Source: Marinobacterium lutimaris (GTDB lineage Bacteria > Pseudomonadota > Gammaproteobacteria > Pseudomonadales > Balneatricaceae). Taken from it: a stretch of 64,000 nucleotides of DNA. Location of the stretch: the NCBI RefSeq assembly GCF_900108065.1, contig NZ_FNVQ01000004.1, forward strand, positions 186,001 through 250,000, in the 5' to 3' direction. Of this stretch, positions 47,132-57,666 are shown piece by piece. Numbering within the stretch: the first letter of the stretch is position 1; the number at the start of each line of letters is the position of its first letter. The notes beneath the pieces were generated by a model. It did no database searches and was not told the DNA's origin. It worked only from the letters and a program-made list of their open reading frames with translations. Both the position numbers and the translations under genes were made by a program.

Positions 47132-48061
47132 TCAGCATTGCGATTCGAGCCAGCGACGTGCGGCCTCGATATCGTCCTGAATCTGTGTCTTCAGCGCGTC
47201 GAGGCCGTCAAAGCGGCGCTCGTCACGCAGGAAATGTCTGAATTCCACCTGCATCAACTCGCCATACAGGTTGCCGCTGAAGTTCAGCAGGTGAACTTCC
47301 AGCACCGGCTGTCTGCCGCTTACCGTAGGCCGCATACCCACGTTGCAGACGCCGGAATAGCGCTTGCCGTTGGCCAGTGCGTCCACCACATAAACGCCAC
47401 GCAAAGGGCAGGCAAAGCGGTGCATACGCACATTAGCGGTGGGCGAGCCCAGCTGCCGGCCCAGCTTCTGCCCGTGCATCACACGCCCGGCTACGCGGTA
47501 AGGACGCCCCAACAGTCTGGCGGCCAACTCAAAATCATGCGCCTGCAACGTGGTGCGAATGCGGGAGCTGCTGATGCGCTCGCCATCCACCTCACAGGTG
47601 GCGGTTTCCTCAACCGAGAAGCCGTATTTGTCGCCGGCGTTCTTCAGCAGTTCAAAATCACCGCGCCGGTCGCAGCCAAAACGGAAGTCATCCCCCACCA
47701 CCAGGTGACGGATATTCAACCGGTCGATCAGCAGTTGGGTGACAAACTCATCCGCCGACATGCTGCGCAGACGGGTATTGAACATCAGGCAGAGCACACG
47801 CTCGACCCCGGCAAACTCCAGAAACCGCACCTTCTCGCCAAACCGGGTCAGCCGAGGTGGCGCGCCCTCGGGAGAGAAGAACTCTCGTGGCTGGGGCTCA
47901 AAGATGATTACCACGCTGGGCAAGCCGAGTTCCGCCGCCTTCGCATGCAACTGATTCAATACCGCTTGATGCCCCAGATGTACGCCATCGAAGTTACCAA
48001 TGGTCGCGACACACCCGAGATGGCGCTCACGCAGATTGTGTAAACCGCGAATCAATTCCAT
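47132..48061 (-). CDS. ribF: Bifunctional riboflavin kinase / FMN adenylyltransferase
   Basis: 309 residues. The N-terminal FAD synthetase half has IGNFDGVHLGHQAVL and the SSSRIR motif. The C-terminal kinase half begins around residue 183, with GRQLGSPTANV. It makes FMN and FAD from riboflavin. It follows the divergent or co-directional murJ after 114 bases. Confidence 0.95.
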   Translation of the reverse strand: MELIRGLHNLRERHLGCVATIGNFDGVHLGHQAVLNQLHAKAAELGLPSVVIIFEPQPREFFSPEGAPPRLTRFGEKVRFLEFAGVERVLCLMFNTRLRSMSADEFVTQLLIDRLNIRHLVVGDDFRFGCDRRGDFELLKNAGDKYGFSVEETATCEVDGERISSSRIRTTLQAHDFELAARLLGRPYRVAGRVMHGQKLGRQLGSPTANVRMHRFACPLRGVYVVDALANGKRYSGVCNVGMRPTVSGRQPVLEVHLLNFSGNLYGELMQVEFRHFLRDERRFDGLDALKTQIQDDIEAARRWLESQC

Positions 48062-48175
48062 ACGCGACTAAACGAGACTCCATAAAAGCGAGATGAGCAG
48101 CGCCAAAGGCGCAGCGACGGTTCTTAAGAAAACGCCGGATTATAGCCTGAAAAGCGGGGTTTGATTAAGCCCTGA

Positions 48176-49759
48176 TCAACCTCTCAGGTGACGCATACGC
48201 AAGCCGGTTGCCAACAGCACGCTGACGTAGACCGCGAGACCGCCAAATACCAGCGTCGCCATCCAGACTCCGCGCTGCCAGACGTCCGCCAGCAACCAGT
48301 CCGCTGATGGCCGAGACAGCCAGAATAACAGCGCGCCGAGGGCACCATTGGCCAACAGAAGCCTGACCACAAATACGCCCCAGCCCTTCTGCCAGTGAAA
48401 CACGCCTTCCTTGATCAAGCCACGCAACAGCAGCCCAGCATTCATAAAGGCCGACAGCGCTGTAGCCAGCGCAAGTCCCGCGTGGGCCAACGGCCAGATC
48501 AAAATCAGGTTAAACAGCATATTGGTCGCCATCGCCTGCACCGCGACCTTGACCGGCGTTTTGGTGTTCTGACGGGCAAAGAAGCCAGTCGCGAGCACCT
48601 TGATCAGCATGAAAGCCACCAAACCCACAGCATAGGCACGCAAACTGCGGGCCGACATCTCGATATCCAGGTCGGTCATGGAGCCGTAGTGGAACAGCGT
48701 GGTCAGCAGCTCTTCAGCCAACACCACCAGCGCGACGGCGGCGGGCACGCCGATCAGCAGCACCATGCGCACTGCCCAGTCCAGGGTTTTGCGGAAATGC
48801 TCCGGTGACTGCTCGGCATGCTTGCGCGAAAGACTGGGCAGGATAACGGTGGCGATGGCGATACCGAATACACCCAGCGGCAGCTCCGAGAGACGGTCAG
48901 AGTAATACAGCCAGGACACGCTACCGGTCTGCAGGAAGGACGCCAATACCGTATCCAGCAACAGATTGATCTGCGCCACAGACACCCCAAACAGCGCCGG
49001 CAGCATCAGTTTCATAATCCGCTGCACGCCCTCATCCTTCCAGCCGCGCTGCGGCACAGGTACCAGCTGAAGACGCGCCAGAAACGGCAGTTGAAACAGC
49101 AACTGCAACGCACCGGCCATAAACACGCCCCAGGCCAACGCCATGATCGGTGTTTCAAACTGTGGACTGAGCACCACCGCCGCAAAAATCAGCGTCAGGT
49201 TCAGCAGCACCGGGGTAAACGCTGGAATCGCAAAGCGCCCATAGGCGTTGAGAATCGCACCGCAGAACGCCGTCAGCGATATCAATGCCAGATAGGGAAA
49301 GGTGATCCTCAGCATCTCTGCTGCCAGATCAAACTTTTCCCCGGCATCCATGTAAAAGCCCGGCGCAAACAGAGCCGCCAGCAGCGGCGCGCCCAACACA
49401 CCCAAGAGCGTCACTGCCAGTAATATGGAGCCCAGCGTTCCGGATACGCGATAGACCAGCTGTTGAACCGCCTGCAGATCCCGCTGTGAACGGTATTCCG
49501 ACAGCACAGGCACAAAGGCCTGGGAAAACGCGCCCTCGGCAAACAGCCGACGCAGGAAATTGGGAATCTTGAACGCCACAAAAAAGGCATCCGCGCTGCC
49601 GCTGGCCCCGAAATAGCCGGCGATCACCACGTCGCGCACCAGTCCCAGCACACGCGACAGCATGGTCATCACTCCAACCACGGCGCTGGATCTAAGCAGG
49701 CCCGGTGAGGATTTTTCAGACTGGCTTGGGGGACTAGACAAGGGAAGGCTTCCGTTCAA
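48176..49759 (-). CDS. murJ: Lipid II flippase MurJ
   Basis: 527 residues with about 14 membrane segments of the MVF family. Landmarks are LSRVLGLVRDVVIAGYFGAS and FKIPNFLRRLFAEGAFSQAFVPVLSEY. MurJ flips lipid-linked peptidoglycan precursors across the inner membrane. It is divergent from rpsT, as in Pseudomonas. The N-terminal 22 residues are a serine/proline-rich extension. Confidence 0.96.
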   Translation of the reverse strand: MNGSLPLSSPPSQSEKSSPGLLRSSAVVGVMTMLSRVLGLVRDVVIAGYFGASGSADAFFVAFKIPNFLRRLFAEGAFSQAFVPVLSEYRSQRDLQAVQQLVYRVSGTLGSILLAVTLLGVLGAPLLAALFAPGFYMDAGEKFDLAAEMLRITFPYLALISLTAFCGAILNAYGRFAIPAFTPVLLNLTLIFAAVVLSPQFETPIMALAWGVFMAGALQLLFQLPFLARLQLVPVPQRGWKDEGVQRIMKLMLPALFGVSVAQINLLLDTVLASFLQTGSVSWLYYSDRLSELPLGVFGIAIATVILPSLSRKHAEQSPEHFRKTLDWAVRMVLLIGVPAAVALVVLAEELLTTLFHYGSMTDLDIEMSARSLRAYAVGLVAFMLIKVLATGFFARQNTKTPVKVAVQAMATNMLFNLILIWPLAHAGLALATALSAFMNAGLLLRGLIKEGVFHWQKGWGVFVVRLLLANGALGALLFWLSRPSADWLLADVWQRGVWMATLVFGGLAVYVSVLLATGLRMRHLRG

Positions 49760-49848
49760 CTAAATTCTGGGTCAGGTACGGTTTTTCGTCGGCTGATCAT
49801 ACAGCGACAGAGCAACAGGGGAAACGGCGCAAAAAGCAGATCGGTCAC

Positions 49849-49877
49849 TTGACACTCAATCGTCAAACATGAATAAT
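49849..49877 (+). promoter_or_regulatory. Sigma-70 promoter of rpsT
   Basis: TTGACA (49849-49854) and AATAAT (49872-49877) are separated by 17 bases. The predicted start is about 62 bases before the rpsT GTG. Confidence 0.7.
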
Positions 49878-49946
49878 CTCGCGTCTAATTTTTCGGCATT
49901 ACGTACCGCCGTATCCTGATTAACTTAAATTTTAAGGAGCCAGATC

Positions 49947-50210
49947 GTGGCGAATTCCGCAGGATCCCGTAAACGTGCTCGCCAGGCGGAGAAGCGTCGT
50001 AAGCACAACGCTAGCCTGCGCTCCATGGTGCGCACTTACTTCAAGAAAGTTCTGAAAGCCATCTCCAGCGGTGACAAAGCTGCTGCACAGGAAGCTTTCA
50101 AGACTGCCCAGCCGCTGCTCGACAGCGCTGTTAACAAGGGCATCTTCTCGAAGAACAAAGTCGCTCGCACCAAGAGCCGTCTGAACGCAAAGATCAAAGC
50201 AATGGCGTAA
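49947..50210 (+). CDS. rpsT: Ribosomal protein S20
   Basis: 87 residues, highly basic and helical (SRKRARQAEKRRKHNASLRSMVRTY). It starts with GTG, seven bases after AAGGAG. A non-ATG start is also used by E. coli rpsT (UUG), where it limits expression and supports autogenous control. S20 binds 16S rRNA early in 30S assembly. An intrinsic terminator follows 28 bases later. Confidence 0.96.
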   Translation: MANSAGSRKRARQAEKRRKHNASLRSMVRTYFKKVLKAISSGDKAAAQEAFKTAQPLLDSAVNKGIFSKNKVARTKSRLNAKIKAMA

Positions 50211-50238
50211 CGCCTGCTGCTGATCGAAGCTCCAAAAA

Positions 50239-50261
50239 AACCGGCAATCGCCGGTTTTTTT
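50239..50261 (+). terminator. Intrinsic terminator of rpsT
   Basis: CCGGC / GCCGG with the loop AATC, followed by seven Ts and preceded by an A-run, so it could act in both directions. Confidence 0.92.
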
Positions 50262-50288
50262 GTGCCTGGAAGTTAGGATTCTGGTGGA

Positions 50289-50477
50289 TTATCGCGGCGA
50301 GGGCATCGTTCCTACGCAAATCGACCGCCGCAATACCCATTGTAGGAGGCGCGCCCCGCGCCGATTGAACCCGACACGGTGGTGATTCAAAACCTCTGGC
50401 GGGTGATCGCGACGGGGGCGTCGCTCCTACGAAAACCGTGCCACACCCAGGGTAGGAGGTGCGCCTCGCGCCGATCG
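50289..50477. repeat. REP-like palindrome cluster, four units
   Basis: Units at 50289-50315, 50342-50368, 50404-50430 and 50452-50477 in alternating orientation. The last two with their spacer resemble 17179-17253. It lies between rpsT and the convergent proB, and with the terminator fills 50211-50500. Confidence 0.85.
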
Positions 50478-50500
50478 GAGCCGGCGCGAAACTTCCTCAC

Positions 50501-51625
50501 TCAGGCCAGAACCAGGTTATCCCTGTGGACAAGCTCCGGCTCACCCAGGAAGCCCAGGATATCCACAATATCACTGCTCGGATGCCCGATAATCTGACGC
50601 GCAGCGCCGGTGCCGTAATTGACCAGGCCACGAGCGATAATTGCTCCCGCCTCATCCTGCATCAGCACCATCTCCCCACGAGAAAAATCGCCGTGCACCG
50701 CTTTAACACCGGCAGGCAGCAAACTCTTACCACCGGTTACCAGAGCCTTAACCGCTCCAGCATCCAGGGTAAGCGTGCCGCGTGCCTGCAGATGACCGGC
50801 AATCCACTGCTTGCGCGCTGCGACCGGCTCTTTCTCCGGCACCAGCAAGGTACCCAGAGCCTCGCCAGCAAACAGGCGCAGCAGGACATCATCCTCGCGA
50901 CCGCTGGCGATAACCGTCTGCGCTCCCGAACGGGCCGCCAGACGTGCCGCACGCACCTTGGTGGCCATACCACCACGCCCCAGCTTGCCGCCACCGCCCG
51001 CCATGGCGATCAGGCTCTTATCATCGGCCCGCGCCTCGTGCACGAAGGCCGCATCGGGGTTGGAGCGCGGATCAGCCTCGTAAAGCCCCTGCTGATCGGT
51101 CAGCAGAATCAGCGCGTCCGCCTCAATGGCATTAGCCACCAAAGCGCCGAGGGTATCGTTATCACCAAAACGGATTTCGCTGGTCACCACCGTATCGTTT
51201 TCGTTTACAACGGCGATAACACCCAGCTCAATCAGCGTGCAGAGAGTGGAGCGGGCGTTCAGGTAACGCTTGCGGTTGGACAGGTCATCATGGGTCAGCA
51301 GTACCTGAGCTGTACGCAGGCTATGACGCTCGAAGGCGGTCTCGTAAGCCCGAACCAGTCCCATCTGACCTACCGCGGCGGCGGCCTGCTGGCGATAGAT
51401 CTCACGCGGTCGCGACGTCCAGCCCAAACGCTTCATCCCTTCAGCAATGGAGCCGGAGGAAACCATCACAACCTCAACACCGCGCGCGCGCAATTCGGCG
51501 ACCTGGGCAACCCAGCGGCCGATAGCCTCCAGATCCAGACCCTGACCGTCATTGGTCAGCAGCGCACTGCCGATTTTTACCACCCAGCGACCTTTGCGGG
51601 CCAACCCCTTACGACCGGTTACCAC
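50501..51625 (-). CDS. proB: Glutamate 5-kinase
   Basis: 374 residues. The amino-acid kinase domain (1-260) includes [12 protein letters not shown] and the NENDTVV substrate loop. A C-terminal PUA domain (about 280-360) is typical of gammaproteobacterial ProB. It phosphorylates glutamate and is the proline-feedback point of the pathway. It follows obgE by 33 bases. proA is elsewhere (3.8 kb). Confidence 0.95.
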   Translation of the reverse strand: MVTGRKGLARKGRWVVKIGSALLTNDGQGLDLEAIGRWVAQVAELRARGVEVVMVSSGSIAEGMKRLGWTSRPREIYRQQAAAAVGQMGLVRAYETAFERHSLRTAQVLLTHDDLSNRKRYLNARSTLCTLIELGVIAVVNENDTVVTSEIRFGDNDTLGALVANAIEADALILLTDQQGLYEADPRSNPDAAFVHEARADDKSLIAMAGGGGKLGRGGMATKVRAARLAARSGAQTVIASGREDDVLLRLFAGEALGTLLVPEKEPVAARKQWIAGHLQARGTLTLDAGAVKALVTGGKSLLPAGVKAVHGDFSRGEMVLMQDEAGAIIARGLVNYGTGAARQIIGHPSSDIVDILGFLGEPELVHRDNLVLA

Positions 51626-51658
51626 CTGCTTCTCCCTACAAAAACGGGCGCGACCTAA

Positions 51659-52867
<1,209 letters not shown>

Positions 52868-52913
52868 TTACCTCCCGAAAGAGCTGACGCCGGCAGACGA
52901 CCGGCTTAAAAAC

Positions 52914-52943
52914 AAAAAAAGCCCCGCCTTAGCGGAGCTTTTT
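52914..52943 (-). terminator. Terminator between rpmA and obgE
   Basis: Reverse strand: GCTCCGC / GCGGGGC with a 4-base loop (one mismatch), an A-run before and TTTTTTT after. It lies 20 bases after the rpmA stop, so obgE is probably fed by read-through or its own promoter. Confidence 0.82.
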
Positions 52944-52961
52944 TCAACTTCAGCGTGCCGC

Positions 52962-53219
52962 TTAGGCAGGAACCACGCTGACGTATTTACGGCTGTTCGG
53001 GCCTTTAACCTCGAACTTAACAACACCGTCCGCCTTGGCGAACAGGGTGAAGTCTTTACCAACACCAACGTTTGTACCAGCGTGGAACTTAGTACCGCGC
53101 TGACGAATCAGGATGTTTCCAGCGATAACGTTTTCACCACCGAAGCGCTTAACACCAAGGCGCTTGGACTGTGAGTCGCGTCCGTTACGCGTAGAACCAC
53201 CAGCCTTCTTATGAGCCAT
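52962..53219 (-). CDS. rpmA: Ribosomal protein L27
   Basis: 85 residues: [20 protein letters not shown] followed by LGVKRFGGE and [15 protein letters not shown]. The N-terminal tail reaches the peptidyl-transferase centre. The sequence starts directly with AHKK, so no N-terminal cleavage of the firmicute kind is needed. 18 bases after rplU. Confidence 0.97.
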   Translation of the reverse strand: MAHKKAGGSTRNGRDSQSKRLGVKRFGGENVIAGNILIRQRGTKFHAGTNVGVGKDFTLFAKADGVVKFEVKGPNSRKYVSVVPA

Positions 53220-53237
53220 TATAAATCTCCTGTCTGA

Positions 53238-53549
53238 TTAGCCACTGATACCAGTGATTTTAACCTCAGTGAACCACTGACGGTGGCCCTGACGCTTCAT
53301 GTGGTGCTTACGACGACGGAACTTGATGATGTTCACTTTCTCGCCGCGGCCGTGGGAAACGACTTCAGCCGCAACCTTGGCACCTTCAACAACCGGCGCG
53401 CCGACTTTGATGTCGTCGCCGTTGCCGACCAGCAGCACACGATCGAATTCAACGTTGGAACCAGCTTCAGCGGTCAGCTTTTCCAGCTTCAGCGTCTGGC
53501 CTTCCTGTACGCGGTACTGCTTACCACCGCTAACAATAACTGCAAACAT
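53238..53549 (-). CDS. rplU: Ribosomal protein L21
   Basis: The ATG at 53549 gives 103 residues, the E. coli length. The frame upstream (to 53591) is in the leader. Start is [30 protein letters not shown] precedes the ATG. L21 binds 23S rRNA. A strong promoter lies about 130 bases upstream, leaving a leader that may carry autogenous control. Confidence 0.97.
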   Translation of the reverse strand: MFAVIVSGGKQYRVQEGQTLKLEKLTAEAGSNVEFDRVLLVGNGDDIKVGAPVVEGAKVAAEVVSHGRGEKVNIIKFRRRKHHMKRQGHRQWFTEVKITGISG

Positions 53550-53687
53550 GTATTTCTCCAGTGTTTTGCCTGCCCGGCTACTAGGACACAAACCTACTTC
53601 TAAGGGAGCAGCTCAGGATCATTACTGATCCGCTGAACCACGACACCCTATGGTAGGGAGCAAAGATGGACAGGCTTAGGGCGCGCA

Positions 53688-53716
53688 ATTTTACACAAAC
53701 CCTAGGTGTCGCTCAA
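53688..53716 (-). promoter_or_regulatory. Sigma-70 promoter of rplU-rpmA
   Basis: Reverse strand TTGAGC and TAAAAT are separated by 17 bases. The predicted start is near 53681, about 130 bases before the rplU ATG. Confidence 0.75.
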
Positions 53717-53755
53717 TAGATAACCCGGACAAAAAACCACCAGCCTGTGCATTTC

Positions 53756-53784
53756 TTGACACCTCGAATGCTTCTCCCTAGCAT
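53756..53784 (+). promoter_or_regulatory. Sigma-70 promoter of ispB with overlapping inverted repeat
   Basis: TTGACA and TAGCAT are separated by 17 bases. CGAATGC (53765-53771) and GCATTCG (53781-53787) form a perfect 7-bp inverted repeat that covers the spacer and -10 element. Confidence 0.7.
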
Positions 53785-53823
53785 TCGGCCAACTATTCTG
53801 TCGACAAGTTACCTCTCTCGCCC

Positions 53824-54792
53824 ATGCAGCCACACCAGCTTAACCCGTTGATAGAACCGCAGTTTGATGCGGTCACCGAGTACATTCTTAACCATCTGGG
53901 CTCCAACGTCCCCCTGGTTGAAAGTATCGGCCACTATATCGTGGAGAGCGGCGGTAAACGCCTGCGCCCTCTGCTGGTGCTGCTGGCCGCCAACGCCTGT
54001 GGTTACGAAGGCAAGCAGCACATTCCGCTGGCCGCAGTCATCGAGTTTATCCACACCGCCACGCTGCTGCATGACGATGTGGTCGACAATTCGGATCTGC
54101 GCCGCGGCAACGCCACCGCCAATGCAAAATGGGGCAACGCTCCCAGCGTTCTGGTCGGCGACTTCCTCTATTCCCGCTCCTTCCAGGTGATGGTGGAGAT
54201 TGGTGAAATGGCGATCATGAAGGTGATCTCCAACGCCACCACCGTGATCGCCGAGGGCGAGGTACTGCAGCTGCTGAACCAGCGCAACCCGGACACCACC
54301 GAAGAATCCTACATGAATGTGATTCTCGGTAAGACCGCCATGCTGTTCGAAGCGGCCACCGAGTGCGGCGCTATTCTGGCAGGCAGCGACGATGAATCAC
54401 GCGAGGCACTGCGTCTTTACGGACGCCACCTCGGCATCGCCTTCCAGTTGGTCGATGACGTGATGGATTACCTCTCCAGCAGCGAAGAGATGGGCAAGAA
54501 CGTCGGCGACGATCTGGCCGAGGGGAAAGCCACTCTGCCGCTGATCCACGCCATGCGTACCGGTAACGAAGAAGAGCGCAAACAGGTGCGCGAAGCGATC
54601 CGCAAGGGCGGCCTCGATGACCTGACGCCGATCCTGGAGATTGTGCGCAACACTGGTGCTATCGAATACACCCGCGAAAAAGCTAAGGAACAGGTCGATC
54701 TCGCTCTGGCGGCTCTCGAAACCCTGCCGGAAACCAGCTTCCGCGACACTCTGGCGCAGATCGCCGGCATGGCTGTGCAGCGCACCAGCTGA
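53824..54792 (+). CDS. ispB: Octaprenyl (polyprenyl) diphosphate synthase
   Basis: 322 residues. First aspartate-rich motif LLHDDVVDNSDLRRG near residue 80, second QLVDDVMDY near 210, with GGKRLRPLL upstream. It makes the long isoprenoid side chain of ubiquinone. The small residues before the first motif fit a long-chain product, but chain length cannot be read from sequence. Divergent from rplU, as in E. coli and Pseudomonas. No clear ribosome-binding site precedes the ATG. Confidence 0.95.
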   Translation: MQPHQLNPLIEPQFDAVTEYILNHLGSNVPLVESIGHYIVESGGKRLRPLLVLLAANACGYEGKQHIPLAAVIEFIHTATLLHDDVVDNSDLRRGNATANAKWGNAPSVLVGDFLYSRSFQVMVEIGEMAIMKVISNATTVIAEGEVLQLLNQRNPDTTEESYMNVILGKTAMLFEAATECGAILAGSDDESREALRLYGRHLGIAFQLVDDVMDYLSSSEEMGKNVGDDLAEGKATLPLIHAMRTGNEEERKQVREAIRKGGLDDLTPILEIVRNTGAIEYTREKAKEQVDLALAALETLPETSFRDTLAQIAGMAVQRTS

Positions 54793-54844
54793 GACCCTCT
54801 CGGGTCTCTCTACCGGCCCGGGGCTCCTCCTTACAGATTCGCTC

Positions 54845-54931
54845 GTAGGAGCGGCGCCTCGCCGCGATCAACCTCTGCCGTTTGAAATTACCGCCGAGCG
54901 CGGTTAAATCGGCCCGAGGCGGACCGCCTAC
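54845..54931. repeat. REP-like palindrome pair
   Basis: Units at 54845-54873 and 54907-54931 in opposite orientation between the convergent ends of ispB and tpm. The GTAG head of the second unit supplies the tpm stop codon TAG. Both are diverged in the stem relative to other copies. Confidence 0.78.
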
Positions 54932-55560
54932 TGCCGATGCAGCAGATAAACCACTTCACGCACCGCCACATCACTTTGGCTTTTTGTCGTTTCTGCATCC
55001 GCCAGGCGAATCACGGTGAATGCCGGTTCAAACAGTTCACGCACCTCGTTTTCAGGCACGGAAAAAGGTGGTCCAGCGTCGCCACCGAACTCCAGTGAAA
55101 CCAACAGCATCTCAACGCCCGGCGCCAGCCGCTGCGCCATGCGTTCGGCATAGCGCCTGCGCATAGCCGGAGGAAGTGCGATCAGAGCGGCGCGGTCATA
55201 GACAGCCCCCACACCGCGAAACGCCTCCCAGGGCAGTTCAAAGAGGTCCGCCGTTAACAGCACGATGCCATCGCGTTCACGGCGGTGATAGGTATCCACG
55301 GTAACCGCCGCGACATCGACACCCTGCTCGTGAAAAAAGTCTCGGCAGGCAATATCGCTAAGCTCTACGCCCAACACTTCATGCCCCTGCTCCCGCAGCC
55401 AGAGCATATCTTTGGATTTACCGCACAGCGGCACCAGAACACGTGCCCCAGTTTCAAATCGCAGCTTAGACCAGTACTGCTGCAGCCAGGGATTTATCGC
55501 TTCCTGATGGAAGCCGATGCGGTTTTCCTGCCAGCGCTGATGCCAGAAATCATGTTCCAT
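54928..55560 (-). CDS. tpm: Thiopurine S-methyltransferase
   Basis: 210 residues, typical of bacterial TPMT: HDFWHQRWQENRIGFHQ at the start, then VLVPLCGKSKDMLWLREQGHEVLGVELS (SAM-binding) and DRAALIALPPAMRRRYA. Bacterial homologues methylate thiopurines and also tellurite or selenium species, and the physiological substrate is not known. Its stop codon falls inside a REP-like unit, so the C-terminal end may have been shaped by it. Confidence 0.92.
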   Translation of the reverse strand: MEHDFWHQRWQENRIGFHQEAINPWLQQYWSKLRFETGARVLVPLCGKSKDMLWLREQGHEVLGVELSDIACRDFFHEQGVDVAAVTVDTYHRRERDGIVLLTADLFELPWEAFRGVGAVYDRAALIALPPAMRRRYAERMAQRLAPGVEMLLVSLEFGGDAGPPFSVPENEVRELFEPAFTVIRLADAETTKSQSDVAVREVVYLLHRQ

Positions 55561-55674
55561 TTTTTATTTATCCCAGCTGGACCCACACTTTAAATAGAGC
55601 GCCATTCACATATGTCAAAGCGCACCTTCTGGAAATTAGCTGACACAGCCCGTGCCTCACAAGCTGCTAACCGG

Positions 55675-55680
55675 TATAAT
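55675..55680 (+). promoter_or_regulatory. Perfect -10 element upstream of fabA
   Basis: TATAAT lies 46 bases before the fabA ATG. No good -35 is at 17 bases, so an activator may be involved. No clear FabR or DesT palindrome was seen. Confidence 0.5.
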
Positions 55681-55726
55681 GTGCCGCTATTCTGAACAAT
55701 TTTGTATGTGGATAAACAGTTTTCTC

Positions 55727-56242
55727 ATGACAAAACCTTCTTCCTTTGAACGCGAAGACCTGCTCAAGTGCGGTCACGGCGAGATGTTTGGCCCGGGCAA
55801 CGCCCAGCTGCCAGTCGACAACATGCTGATGATGGACCGCATCACTCGGATTAGTGCCGAGGGCGGTGAATACGGCAAGGGTGAGATCATTGCCGAGCTG
55901 GATATCCGTCCTGATCTCTGGTTCTTTGACTGCCATTTCCCGGGTGATCCGGTGATGCCGGGCTGTCTCGGTCTTGATGCCATGTGGCAGCTGGTGGGCT
56001 TTTTCCTCGGCTGGCGTGGTAACGAAGGCCGTGGCCGAGCTCTGGGCTCAGGCGAGGTCAAATTTACCGGTCAGGTACTGCCCAGCGCCAGCAAAGTGAC
56101 CTACCACATCAACCTGAAGCGTGTTATCGAGCGCAAGCTGGTGATGGGTATCGCTGACGGCTCACTGTCCGTAGACGGCAGAGAGATCTACACTGCAAAA
56201 GATCTGCGGGTGGGTCTGTTCAAGAGCACAGACAGCTTCTAA
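55727..56242 (+). CDS. fabA: 3-hydroxydecanoyl-ACP dehydratase/isomerase
   Basis: The ATG at 55727 gives 171 residues, one fewer than E. coli; the longer frame to 55652 runs through the promoter. Catalytic H70 and D84 lie in [24 protein letters not shown], with the same numbering as E. coli. FabA dehydrates 3-hydroxydecanoyl-ACP and isomerises the product to the cis-3 form, starting unsaturated fatty acid synthesis. fabB follows, and the two form the anaerobic unsaturated fatty acid pathway. Confidence 0.97.
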   Translation: MTKPSSFEREDLLKCGHGEMFGPGNAQLPVDNMLMMDRITRISAEGGEYGKGEIIAELDIRPDLWFFDCHFPGDPVMPGCLGLDAMWQLVGFFLGWRGNEGRGRALGSGEVKFTGQVLPSASKVTYHINLKRVIERKLVMGIADGSLSVDGREIYTAKDLRVGLFKSTDSF

Positions 56243-56350
56243 GCCACTTATGCACCGCACGCACAGACCCGGGGAGCATCGCTTTGATGCAACCAGTCAG
56301 CGTGCTGCAGGTCCAACTAACAGAACTCGACAAACTTAGAGAGGCCACAC

Positions 56351-57568
56351 ATGCGACGTGTCGTAGTGACCGGTATGGGGATCGTATCCTGCCTTGGTAA
56401 CGACAAGGAAAGCGTTCTTGAATCCCTGAAACAGGGTCGTTCAGGCATCAGCTACCAACCGGAATATGCCGAGCTCGGTTTCCGCAGCCATGTAGCAGGC
56501 AGCGTAGACATCGATCTGGACGAGATGATCGATCGTAAACTGCGCCGCTTCATGGGTAAGGCTGCAGCCTACGCTTACATTGCGATGGATCAGGCGGTCA
56601 AGGACTCAGGTCTGAGCGAAGATCAGGTATCCAACGTCCGTACCGGTCTGATTGCCGGTTCCGGCGGTGCATCTTCTGCGGATATCGTTGAATCCGCCGA
56701 TGTCCTGCGCGACAAAGGCGTTCGCCGTGTTGGTCCCTACCGCGTAACCCGCACCATGGGCTCCACCGTTTCAGCCTGTCTGGCCACGCCGTTCAAGATC
56801 AAGGGCGTGAACTACTCCATCACCTCTGCCTGCGCCACCAGCGCGCACTGCATCGGTAACGCGATGGAACAGATCCAGCTGGGTAAACAGGACGTGGTCT
56901 TCGCCGGCGGCGGTGAAGAGCTGCACTGGTCACTGACCTGCATGTTCGACGCCATGGGCGCCCTGTCCAGCAAGTACAACGATACGCCGGAGAAAGCCTC
57001 CCGCGCGTACGACGCCAACCGTGACGGTTTCGTCATCGCTGGCGGTGCCGGCATGCTGGTACTTGAAGAGCTCGAACACGCCAAGGCCCGCGGCGCCAAG
57101 ATCTATGGCGAGCTGGTCGGCTACGGCGCTACTTCCGACGGTTACGACATGGTCGCTCCGTCTGGCGAAGGCGCGGTGCGCTGCATGCAGCAGGCGATGT
57201 CCACCGTTGAGGGCAGCATCGACTACATCAACTCCCACGGCACCTCCACTCCGGCGGGTGACATCCAGGAGCTGAAGGCGATGAAAACCACCTTCGGTGA
57301 CGATATGCCTGCGGTAAGCTCCACCAAGTCTCTGACCGGCCACTCTCTGGGTGCAACCGGCGTACAGGAAGCGATTTACTGCCTGCTGATGCAGCAGAAT
57401 GACTTTATCTGCGCCTCTGCCAACATCGAGCAGCTCGATCCGGAAGCGGAAGGCCTGCCGGTGGTCACCGAGCGCAAGGATGGTGTGAACCTGGAGCGTG
57501 TCATGTCCAACAGCTTCGGCTTCGGTGGCACCAACTCCACCCTGGTATTCCAGAAATACCACGGCTAA
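56351..57568 (+). CDS. fabB: 3-oxoacyl-ACP synthase I
   Basis: 405 residues. The nucleophile is C161 in [15 protein letters not shown]. The catalytic histidines lie in [11 protein letters not shown] and GHSLGATG. FabB elongates the cis-3-decenoyl-ACP made by FabA. It is 109 bases after fabA and is followed by an intrinsic terminator. Confidence 0.97.
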   Translation: MRRVVVTGMGIVSCLGNDKESVLESLKQGRSGISYQPEYAELGFRSHVAGSVDIDLDEMIDRKLRRFMGKAAAYAYIAMDQAVKDSGLSEDQVSNVRTGLIAGSGGASSADIVESADVLRDKGVRRVGPYRVTRTMGSTVSACLATPFKIKGVNYSITSACATSAHCIGNAMEQIQLGKQDVVFAGGGEELHWSLTCMFDAMGALSSKYNDTPEKASRAYDANRDGFVIAGGAGMLVLEELEHAKARGAKIYGELVGYGATSDGYDMVAPSGEGAVRCMQQAMSTVEGSIDYINSHGTSTPAGDIQELKAMKTTFGDDMPAVSSTKSLTGHSLGATGVQEAIYCLLMQQNDFICASANIEQLDPEAEGLPVVTERKDGVNLERVMSNSFGFGGTNSTLVFQKYHG

Positions 57569-57616
57569 GACGAAATTGAGCGACACACCAATATCAGGTT
57601 GCTGTTGCTGACATAC

Positions 57617-57645
57617 AAAAACCCCGGCACCTGGCCGGGGTTTTT
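57617..57645 (+). terminator. Intrinsic terminator of fabAB
   Basis: CCCCGGC / GCCGGGG with the loop ACCTG, followed by TTTTT and preceded by AAAAA. It could also serve the convergent algG-like gene. Confidence 0.92.
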
Positions 57646-57666
57646 CGTTTTTACATCAGGCAGCCA

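Noticed and set aside
45400-47241. A 613-codon open frame opposite ileS
   Set aside because: It is antisense to an intact isoleucyl-tRNA synthetase with all motifs. The frame is a codon-bias shadow.
55620-55726. FabR or DesT operator upstream of fabA
   Set aside because: No palindrome of the known pattern was found near the -10 element.
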